Both the position numbers and the translations under genes were made by a program. A DNA stretch of 64,000 nucleotides from Gilvimarinus agarilyticus. Its GTDB lineage: Bacteria; Pseudomonadota; Gammaproteobacteria; Pseudomonadales; Cellvibrionaceae. The stretch spans positions 374,065 through 438,064 of the forward strand of contig NZ_JXCJ01000001.1 of assembly GCF_000832015.1 (NCBI RefSeq), given 5' to 3'. Shown here in pieces: positions 30,101-36,053 of this stretch. The notes beneath the pieces were generated by a model. The model was not told the origin of the DNA, did no database searches, and was given only the letters and a program-made list of their open reading frames with translations. Each line of letters opens with the position of its first letter. Within the stretch, counting starts at the first letter, position 1.

Positions 30101-32619
30101 ACATCGTGCGCCGCTGGTGTGCCTGAAAGGGTTTGTGTTGCCGCATTGTAGCTAATCCAACCCATGTGCCCTCCGCCCTCGCGCTGTACCGTATAGGTCA
30201 AGGTATCGCCCGCATCCGGGTCGGTAAACATATTGGCAGGCAGGGTGTATTGAAACGGTTGGTCTTGCTCGGTTAGCTGATCCTCAGCCGGATTCAAAAG
30301 TGCTGGCGCTTGATTAAAAGTGTGGCTGACCTGAAACGCGAGATCCCGTGTCGTATCGGCCACTTGATTATGATTCAGATAGGAGCCATTGGGGTATACA
30401 TTGCTATCGTGAATACCCACAAAAACAAGCGGATCGGCTGCACCGCCGCTGGCGGTTAACTTAATGTAATAGGTCTGACCATAGTTTAACGTCACGTCCG
30501 GCAGGGTAAAACTTTCCCACGTAAATGAGTCGGTCAGCCCCGCCGAAGAGCGCGACGCCGCTGCCAGGGCGACACCGTTAATATCCTCTAGTATCTCTAT
30601 GTTTAACGTTTGCGGGGTTTGATCAGCCGCCGCCGTATTCACTCGCAATTGTACGGCCAAAGTGTCAATAACATAGCTGCCACTGCCGTCAATGTCGGAA
30701 AAGCTTTGATAGACATCCATGCCCGCCGCCACTCCAGTGCCAGTGGCTGTAGGGCCGGTAGCCTCGTAGACATCATGGCTGTCATCAGTTTGGTTGGTAA
30801 CAACAATTTCAAAGTTATCTTGTGCCGGCGTGCCGCCCTCACCATCATCCGCGGTAACATTAATGGTGACAGAGCCAACATCTGAAGCAGCGGGTGTCCC
30901 ACTGAAAGTGCGCGACGCTTCGTCAAACATCAACCAGCTCGGCAGCGCACCACCGCCAGACAATTCTGCATGATAAGTGAGACTGGCACCCGGGTCTTCA
31001 TCACCAAAGGCGTCTGCCGGGATAGTAAAGCTAAAAGGGGTATCTTGGGTGGCGGCTTGATCCTTTAACGGAAACCGAACAAACGGATCGTCGTTGGTGT
31101 TGTTGATGGTTATATCAAAAAACTCGGAGGTTGAGGCGCCATGATTATCCGTCGCAATAACTTCTACTGACATTACGCCAACGTCATCGGCACGCGGCGT
31201 ACCAGAGAACTCTCGCGTGATCGGGTTAAACACTAACCAGTCGAGATCACCGCCACCGGCAAGCTGTGCGCGATACCGCAGCGTATCGTTACTGTCGGCA
31301 TCCGAGAATGTATTTGAAGGCACGGTAAAAGAGTAGGCAACATCTTCGTAACGGGTCTGGTTGGCGATATTGTTGCTGACTATTGGCGCCGCATTGTTAC
31401 CGTCTTCCTCACTCACCTTGAATGCCAGGTCCCACCCTTCGGTATTTTCCACGCCTGCTTCTAGTAACGTTGCGTTATTGTAACGGTTGCTGCTATGAGC
31501 GCTAACCAGAATATTGCTATCGGGATCATCTGAGCCAGAGTCGGTACTGATACGGATATAGTAAGACTGATTGTCGTTAAGTGGTGTATCCCCTAAATCG
31601 AAGCTGTGCCACTCGTAACCTACGTCGCTAATTTGGCTTGAGGCAATACTCCCGCTGCCCAGTACCGCGCCGTCCCAACTGTCACTAATGTGTACCGTAA
31701 TCGTCTGATCTACAGTACTGGCATAGCGCGCTAACATGAGCGAAATTTCATTGACGTTATAAGTGGAGTTTGCGCTATCGTAGATAAACTGCTGGCCAAT
31801 ATCATTATTGGCCAACACATTAAGCTCAGTATTGCCGGCGGTTACATGTATGTAATGGGTATCGGCCAAACGACCTTGCCATACTTGTTGTGTTGTCTGA
31901 CTGATAACAACGTTACTTTCGATGTCGCCGCGCTGATACTCCAGTATCCAATCACCGCCTTTGTCACTGTGCCCGGTGAGATTGTCACTGGCCGCAACAT
32001 CCGCGCCGGTTAAATCACCTAAACGCGAGAGCATGGCAACGCCGGCACTGGTGGCCGCCAAGTCGCAGCCGTACAACAGTATATCGGCGTCGCCCCCCAG
32101 CGCATCCCGCCAGGTTTGCAGCTCGCTATGGTAGCCTTCTATCGTGGCATCATTGAGCTGACTACTGCCCAATTGCACGGCGCCAGCGTTGCCGTGAGAG
32201 AGGATGTGCACCGACTCGATGTTTTGATACTGACTCAGCGCAGCTGTGATTTGCGCCACACCATCGTCCGCCGCCTCCAGCTTGATCACCACCGCCTCGC
32301 TGCTCAACCCGGCCAATAGTGTGTCCGGGTTTTCGACCCGAGCATCGATAAAAATAATGTTCGCTAGGTCCTGACGTGCGGGAGACTCTGAGCCGGCCAA
32401 AGGTGCAATCGCCGGTTCGTCACCGGTTAGCTCCGCATAGTATTGCTTACCCGTATCGTAAACCTGAGTTAAGTCGACACTGCTCGCGCTGTTTTGCAGC
32501 AGCAGGTCGTCCAGAGGAGCCTCATCCAGCAAGACGGCATCAAGCGTGGCGGAAAACAACAACCGCGGCTCGAGTGGCTCAATCAAGGGCCGTCGTTGCT
32601 TGTGTACCTTGTCAGGCAT
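24196..32619 (-). CDS. Giant LEPR-XLL / DUF4347 / cadherin-like (CADG) repeat surface protein
   Basis: A 2807-residue repeat protein, probably a matrix adhesin. The ATG at 32619 has AGGGGA nine bases upstream and places the LEPR-XLL motif (IEPLEPRLLFSA) at the N-terminus; the frame is open 36 codons further but without support. In order: no Sec-type signal; LEPR motif (about 11-25); DUF4347 (about 85-250, with SVHILSHGNAG and LYGCDLA); a jelly-roll-like module (about 252-400); two CADG repeats; a second jelly-roll-like module (about 616-770); sixteen more CADG repeats to about 2370. The repeats are about 98 residues with LPAWLSFDAASRTFSGTP and DxDGD-type calcium-binding turns. Two further Ig-like domains, an acidic Pro-rich stretch, one transmembrane helix (about 2725-2753) and a Lys-rich tail follow. 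A 214-base leader precedes it. Confidence 0.9.
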   Translation of the reverse strand: MPDKVHKQRRPLIEPLEPRLLFSATLDAVLLDEAPLDDLLLQNSASSVDLTQVYDTGKQYYAELTGDEPAIAPLAGSESPARQDLANIIFIDARVENPDTLLAGLSSEAVVIKLEAADDGVAQITAALSQYQNIESVHILSHGNAGAVQLGSSQLNDATIEGYHSELQTWRDALGGDADILLYGCDLAATSAGVAMLSRLGDLTGADVAASDNLTGHSDKGGDWILEYQRGDIESNVVISQTTQQVWQGRLADTHYIHVTAGNTELNVLANNDIGQQFIYDSANSTYNVNEISLMLARYASTVDQTITVHISDSWDGAVLGSGSIASSQISDVGYEWHSFDLGDTPLNDNQSYYIRISTDSGSDDPDSNILVSAHSSNRYNNATLLEAGVENTEGWDLAFKVSEEDGNNAAPIVSNNIANQTRYEDVAYSFTVPSNTFSDADSNDTLRYRAQLAGGGDLDWLVFNPITREFSGTPRADDVGVMSVEVIATDNHGASTSEFFDITINNTNDDPFVRFPLKDQAATQDTPFSFTIPADAFGDEDPGASLTYHAELSGGGALPSWLMFDEASRTFSGTPAASDVGSVTINVTADDGEGGTPAQDNFEIVVTNQTDDSHDVYEATGPTATGTGVAAGMDVYQSFSDIDGSGSYVIDTLAVQLRVNTAAADQTPQTLNIEILEDINGVALAAASRSSAGLTDSFTWESFTLPDVTLNYGQTYYIKLTASGGAADPLVFVGIHDSNVYPNGSYLNHNQVADTTRDLAFQVSHTFNQAPALLNPAEDQLTEQDQPFQYTLPANMFTDPDAGDTLTYTVQREGGGHMGWISYNAATQTLSGTPAAHDVGVTNIEVIATDNHGKSTSDVFTVQVAASNAAPEIANPISDQNTAEHSFFDFTFAADTFSDADGDPLTYTAKLANGDNLPAWLTFDADNRRFYGTSGEGDAGTLVIDVFASDGRGGITDESFNLVIANTNDEPTTENPIVDQYGAEDSFFDFTFAANSFSDIDGDSLSYSARLASGASLPPWLLFDAENRRFYGTPGESDSVTWNIDVFADDGNGGIAQSSFSIIIVNTNDDPHLEHPLPDQTANDNEAFSFTFAENTFGDSDLDSLTYSARLLGGAALPSWLSFDAGSRTFSGTPSTPDIGSLEIQVTADDGNGGTPATDTFTLTVVDTNDDPQLSSSIANQTAPEDAYYSFQFSANTFSDLDGDALTYSAELTGAGALPAWLYFDAASRTFSGTPGGADIGTISVTVFADDGQGGTPASETFTLEVTNTNDDPVVANAIANQNATEDAAFSFQFADNTFHDDDGNALSYSAQLAGGASLPAWLQFDNASRTFSGTPTNADVGSIIVQVMADDGQGGQAAQTSFAIQVANSNDDPVLTSAIADQVAHEDSAFSFQFASTSFTDDDGDALTYSATLVGGGALPAWLSFDAASRTFSGTPANADVGVVSVVVSASDNHGGASAQDVFDIVVNNTNDGPVVANAIADQNATEDTPFSYQFAEDTFFDVDGNTLSYTVAQLGGGALPGWLRYDELTRTFSGTPTNADVGSVSIAVTASDGSASITDSFDINTTNTNDEPLLVNSIADQNATEDSVFSFQLPDNTFSDEDGDTLFYSASLGGAALPAWLNFDAATRTFSGTPLNADVGSLNITVSAFDSSGASASDTFTLTIDNTNDAPELARAIGDQSATEGSAFNFQLPADTFTDVDGDTLLYSAQLVGGGALPVWLSFDASSATFSGTPTNADVGSVSIEVVAADGETSVSATFELRVLNTNDDPVVDKAIADQNAIEDTPFNFQFAADTFADADGDTLSYSARLVGGAALPAWLQFDAGSRTFSGIPGNEHVGNLSIEVLAFDGNSLVSDTFDIRVLNTNDDPVLAQALNDQSAQEDQWFSYQVPAGSFSDADGDTLRYSAQLAGGESLPGWLHFDSTTQTFSGTPGNADVGTVTVTLQASDGYGGIDASASFAIVVANSNDDPQLTNPLADQFATEDSAFSYQLPLDTFTDDDGDSLHYSAFSAGGDPLPAWLSFDAISRTFSGTPGNDDVGVIRIDVYSSDNNGGAVASDSFQLTVINSNDGPTVVEPLQDQTAREDSPFYYQFAADSFYDADGTALSYSAQQVGGAALPDWLHFDVLTRTFSGTPDNNDVATLQLEVTASDGVASGTDSFTLQVLNSNDAPRLNVSLSDQTALEDNAFRYQLVADSFSDDDNDVLRYVAQLAGGDALPAWLSFDATTLTFSGMPAQGDSGVLSVVVSADDGNGGVASGPFTLTVLDQNDGPLLSSPLADQFVSEGSEFLFQLPGNTFFDPDGDELTVFASLAGDQPLPDWLSFDPISQTFSGTPGAGDVGALEVVVRASDAQAHALDHFILTVAGTVRGDLALEPVTVDEDAPAHHVSLADQFYRALNSEALSFSVISNSNQSLFNDISIDTQTGELRLEYARDAFGQSELHIQAQSITGETINAALTVVVLPVNDTPVVTSDAQTTVVTTADTHAYPVSLWGSFFDVEDGKNLSYSISANSNPAVAQVTAVDSDTGVLILSTSANGGTSSLTVRATDSEGAWQEHTLLIDIRAVEPDGASGEDEDESTDLDNTNVVASPERPDPTPVIPELEPEREPIVTQTGGPDTDVLETQTLDREPLIVLPDADDLFRYDTGRDDDRDTAEVVNDHVDRQAQLREQSSQQFELIGLDPSANTHLSLQDIADFSRAVDESRKQVEQAFLEQQKQQEMIAAVSLSLGTGLILWALRASSLLFALFSVLPLWRGVDPLPILENVEKKKKQLAKQKKDRKTEDSSAGEVGYLFDHDVSAKPQDNS

Positions 32620-32833
32620 GGATGAATTCCCCTGAGGAATTAACGGCGAATAACGATCCTTCAGGTAAATACCGACACGATTATCGGCAAGGCAAGGTCC
32701 AGCGCCAAACGTTGATTTTAGCGTCACAGGCGACGCCCAAACAGCTCTTCAGTAGATCAAATCTTCACTAAAACTGCGCGCTTATAAGCTAGCATGCAGA
32801 TCTTATCTGCCCTTCGTGCTTACTTCGTCATTA

Positions 32834-33685
32834 TTATGGTGTCGCCTGCACGCTGGCAAAACGTACCGTGCAACGCTGGCCACTGGGCAAAGCTTGCTCG
32901 GGGTTAGGTATAGTCAAGCGAACTCCAAAGGTATTACTCGGACCATCGATAACCCGATCGACTAAACTCACCTGGGCGGTATAAAACTCTTGGCCGCTAT
33001 TGATATCTGGCTTAACACGGGCGCTTGAGCCCTCACGAATTTGGCCATACAAATTAGCCGGAGCGTAAACCTCTACCCGCAGCGGGTCCAGCTGCACCAA
33101 GCGCATCACGGGCTCGTTGTCGACGTGCTCGCCGGGTTGTTTATAACGCTCGGTTACCACCGCATCCACCGGACTGACAATGGTGTAACGTTTTAGGTTC
33201 TCAACAGCACGCTTTAACTCTAACTCGGCTTGGCGCTGCCGGTCTTTGGCCTGCTCTAAGCGCTGCAAAGCCAGTGCATGCTCGGTTTTAGCCTTATCCA
33301 ACTCGGCAAAAGAAGCCACTTTTTTACCGTACAGATCCTCCACCCGCTTGAGGGCTCGCTCGGCAAACTCCAGCGCTAGCTGTTGCGACGAAATATCACT
33401 CTCGAGGCTTGCCTGCACCCGGCGTAAATCGACGGTAGCAGCCTCGAGCCCCGATTCCAGCTTGGCCAGAGTGTCGCCCTTTTTAACCACAGCGTTCTTA
33501 TCGACCAACATCTGTGCAATTACCCCCTCGACCGCCGAGCTCACCTCGACTTGCATATAGGGTTCAATGCGGCAATTTAACGCAAGGCCGGGCTCTGCTT
33601 GCTGCGCCCAAAGCACAGGCGAACCACCACCGAGTAGGGCGATTAACGACCAGAAGCCAATATTTGCGGGGGATTTACAGCTCAT
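32834..33685 (-). CDS. HlyD-family periplasmic adaptor (membrane fusion protein)
   Basis: Exported adaptor of 283 residues with a signal or anchor sequence (about 8-27). The biotinyl-lipoyl half motifs (EVSSAVEGVIAQMLVDKNAVVKKGD and YTIVSPVDAVVTERY) flank a coiled-coil hairpin (about 80-160, rich in Gln/Ala/Leu). A beta-barrel region follows (LDPLRVEVYAPANLYGQI). Proteins of this type bridge an inner-membrane transporter to an outer-membrane channel. No ABC ATPase is encoded nearby, which is unusual. It lies 176 bases after the M50-HlyD gene, with a CRP-like site in the gap, and 214 bases before the giant protein. The ribosome binding site AAGG is very close to the ATG. Confidence 0.88.
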   Translation of the reverse strand: MSCKSPANIGFWSLIALLGGGSPVLWAQQAEPGLALNCRIEPYMQVEVSSAVEGVIAQMLVDKNAVVKKGDTLAKLESGLEAATVDLRRVQASLESDISSQQLALEFAERALKRVEDLYGKKVASFAELDKAKTEHALALQRLEQAKDRQRQAELELKRAVENLKRYTIVSPVDAVVTERYKQPGEHVDNEPVMRLVQLDPLRVEVYAPANLYGQIREGSSARVKPDINSGQEFYTAQVSLVDRVIDGPSNTFGVRLTIPNPEQALPSGQRCTVRFASVQATP

Positions 33686-33701
33686 ACCTTAAGATCACTC
33701 G

Positions 33702-33723
33702 TGTATTTATTATAAGTATTATC
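33702..33723 (-). promoter_or_regulatory. Possible promoter -10 elements for the HlyD/adhesin transcript
   Basis: On the minus strand, TATAAT (33714 to 33709) and GATAAT (33723 to 33718) lie 24-38 bases before the adaptor start and 27-56 bases downstream of the CRP-like site. No good -35 hexamer is visible, as expected of an activator-dependent promoter. Placement is by eye. Confidence 0.35.
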
Positions 33724-33749
33724 GGCACCGCGATCGCTCACTTTAGAAC

Positions 33750-33765
33750 TGTGAGATGTATCACG
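33750..33765. promoter_or_regulatory. CRP-type operator before the HlyD/giant adhesin genes
   Basis: TGTGAGATGTATCACG matches the CRP half-sites TGTGA-N6-TCACA at nine of ten positions. It sits in the 176-base gap between the M50-HlyD gene and the HlyD adaptor gene. This suggests that transcription of the adaptor, giant surface protein and cyclase responds to cAMP-CRP. Confidence 0.6.
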
Positions 33766-33861
33766 TTTTTCGAGTCTAGCATGACACCCCGTCACATTGG
33801 CAGTACACAAAAAACCAAGATAGAAAAATATAATTAACCCAATAAAATCAATATTAAATAG

Positions 33862-36045
33862 CTATTGACCGAGCTGACGAATAAACAACTGGCGCAATTG
33901 ACGATACCAGCGGCGGGCCACCGGCTCGGGGGGATGAGAAAAATGCACATAAGCTCGCTGACCATAGAAGGGGGCGGGCACCTCCTCTGTGAGGGCCACA
34001 TCCAATAAAAAAATCTGCTGTACACTCTGCTGTTGGCCATTCTCAGACGTTTTAGTCGCCAAGCGCCCGCCGCCTTGCGTTCCCAGCACTGGGCTAGGCA
34101 GGCGATAGGTTCCCCCCGGCACTTGCCGAACAACGCTCCCCTGGTATTGCCGCTTTAGATCGCCGGCTAAGCGCACGCTCACGTGGCTCGTAGCCTGACG
34201 CACTCCGCCCACCTCTTCTTGCGTCAGTGCCACACGCACCTTCACCACCTCAGGTGCTACCACGTAGGCCGCTATATCACCCTGAGATAAAAAGCGACCG
34301 GGCAACTGCTCGGCGCCGGCCAAATATACCCGACCAGTCATCGGGCTGGTGACGTTAAGCCGTGCCACCTGCCGCTCTAGGTCGGTGACTTCTTCGGCCA
34401 GCACCGCTAAATCCTCGCGCAAAACATTAGCGCGGACACGGTTAGAGGCAAAAAACTGCTCATAGCGCAACTGATACTCTTTTAGCTCCGCCTGCTTTAA
34501 GTGATAGCGATTAACCAGTGCCGGATTATGCAATTGCATAATCGGTGTACCGGCCCCGACGGTTTGGTCTTCGTTTACGTCGATCGTCGCAATGACGCCA
34601 TCGGTACCGGCACGTATCTGGCTCTCTTGCGGTAGCCAAACCACACCTTCCGCTTGGGTGCTAAGCGGCAGCGGCACCACAAACAACAAACCAAACACCG
34701 TAATCACCGTCACACACACCACCGCCATAGCCCGCCCGCGATGTGATTTAAGAGCCTCGCCCCGCCATAAATAGTGAATATATTTAAGCAGTGGCCAAAA
34801 CAACTGAAAGCCCAAGACCCAGCCAAGTAGCACCACAGCCAACCACAGCGACACCTGAGCCAGAATAAAAAAGATAACCGCCAGAATTAAAAACCGGTAG
34901 GCGTAAGCGGCCAATGCATAACCGATTAACCCCACCGACTCGGCCGCGCTGCGCGCCTCTCCTCGATCGTCGCTTACGCCATAGCCAAAGCGCTCGACAA
35001 AGTAGCGCCATTGCAACTTCGCCCGCGACGCTAAATTGGGCGTTTCCAGCAGATCACAAAGCAAATGATAGCCGTCAAATTTAAGCAACGGGTTACCATT
35101 AAACAGCAGCGTTGACACACTGCCGAGTAGAGCCACGTTAAATAGAATGGCTTTTGCCAGGGTGTTTTCCACCACTAACCACAACAACAGCGCCACGGCG
35201 GCAAGCAATAACTCAACGGCCATTCCCGCAGCGCTAACCATTAGCCGTTGGCTTTTAGCATCAAAGCCGGTGGCCGCCGTCGCGTCTACGTAAGGCAAAG
35301 GCACACCCAAAATAAACACAATGCCGCACTCGTAAACGTCCCCACCAAACGCTTTGGTATACAGTGCATGGCCGAGCTCATGTATTATTTTTAATAGCGG
35401 GTAGGTTAGCCATAGTAATATTAGGTTGCCGGGCGAGAGCAGGGTGTCCATCGATACCGCGCTCAGCTGCGGCCAATGCAACAGCGCTTGTAACACTGCG
35501 GTGACTACAAGCACTACCCACAGCAACGCCACCGGCCATGTTGTTAGCGCGCGTGCAAAGCCCCTGCAGCGATCTAATACGCGGTTGGGATTACCCAGCA
35601 CAATACGCCAGGACAAAGGGTTCGCCCACAGTCGGCGCCAGCGCTGTTTGCGTTTTTCCCCCTGCCGCACAAACAGCGATTGTGTGCTCGGCGGAATATC
35701 ACAGATTAATAAGTCTGCGACGAATAAATATTGCAGCAGCTCGATAACATCCTGCGGCCCGGGAATTTCATTGAACCCCTGCTGACCCAGCTGGATGCTT
35801 GCAACCCTTAACACCTCTGACAAGTCACGCCGGCCATTCATGGCGCCAATGAGCTCATAGGCGGGCGGGCTAAGTTTGTGAAAGCGGGCACTGTTTATAT
35901 CGTGTAACACATAAAACAGTTCACCGCGATAATTTCGGGGCTTACAACTGGCGTGGCTGGCTAACATGGGGCGTAAAGACTGCAGTTGCTGCCACATAGG
36001 GTTGGCCGTATCGGTGCCGGTCGGGGTTAACGCTGGAGACGACAT
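33862..36045 (-). CDS. PqqD-like / M50 peptidase / HlyD fusion membrane protein
   Basis: Polytopic inner-membrane protein of 727 residues. It has an N-terminal PqqD-like winged-helix region (about 30-120, FYVLHDINSARFHKLSPPAYELI), then a site-2-protease core. The zinc motif HELGH is at 222-226, and a second motif has Asp324 (LLKFDGYHLL). About eight hydrophobic segments are seen, followed by a C-terminal HlyD-type arm (about 445-720) with lipoyl halves (RAGTDGVIATIDVNEDQTV and LNVTSPMTGRVYLAG). The start chosen is ATG 36045, eight bases after the upstream stop; a TTG at 36081 would overlap. Related M50-HlyD proteins sit beside exported peptides or large surface proteins. The job here is probably processing or export of the giant protein, which is inferred. 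Confidence 0.85.
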   Translation of the reverse strand: MSSPALTPTGTDTANPMWQQLQSLRPMLASHASCKPRNYRGELFYVLHDINSARFHKLSPPAYELIGAMNGRRDLSEVLRVASIQLGQQGFNEIPGPQDVIELLQYLFVADLLICDIPPSTQSLFVRQGEKRKQRWRRLWANPLSWRIVLGNPNRVLDRCRGFARALTTWPVALLWVVLVVTAVLQALLHWPQLSAVSMDTLLSPGNLILLWLTYPLLKIIHELGHALYTKAFGGDVYECGIVFILGVPLPYVDATAATGFDAKSQRLMVSAAGMAVELLLAAVALLLWLVVENTLAKAILFNVALLGSVSTLLFNGNPLLKFDGYHLLCDLLETPNLASRAKLQWRYFVERFGYGVSDDRGEARSAAESVGLIGYALAAYAYRFLILAVIFFILAQVSLWLAVVLLGWVLGFQLFWPLLKYIHYLWRGEALKSHRGRAMAVVCVTVITVFGLLFVVPLPLSTQAEGVVWLPQESQIRAGTDGVIATIDVNEDQTVGAGTPIMQLHNPALVNRYHLKQAELKEYQLRYEQFFASNRVRANVLREDLAVLAEEVTDLERQVARLNVTSPMTGRVYLAGAEQLPGRFLSQGDIAAYVVAPEVVKVRVALTQEEVGGVRQATSHVSVRLAGDLKRQYQGSVVRQVPGGTYRLPSPVLGTQGGGRLATKTSENGQQQSVQQIFLLDVALTEEVPAPFYGQRAYVHFSHPPEPVARRWYRQLRQLFIRQLGQ

Positions 36046-36053
36046 ACCAGCGA

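Noticed and set aside
25500-31400. Regularly spaced repeated DNA that could suggest a CRISPR array
   Set aside because: The period is about 295 bases, the copies are imperfect and all lie in one continuous reading frame.
32620-32727. N-terminal extension of the giant protein to 32727
   Set aside because: The ATG at 32619 has a strong ribosome binding site and starts the LEPR-XLL region at the family-typical place; the extension has no support.
24275-32771. Many plus-strand and alternate-frame open frames inside the giant gene
   Set aside because: They repeat with the CADG period and are shadows of the repeated codons; none has a ribosome binding site or protein family signal.
32620-32833. 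A c-di-GMP riboswitch in the leader of the giant gene, which would fit the coupled cyclases
   Set aside because: I looked for the conserved GEMM cores and did not find them in the 214-base leader; covariance-model search would be the decisive test.
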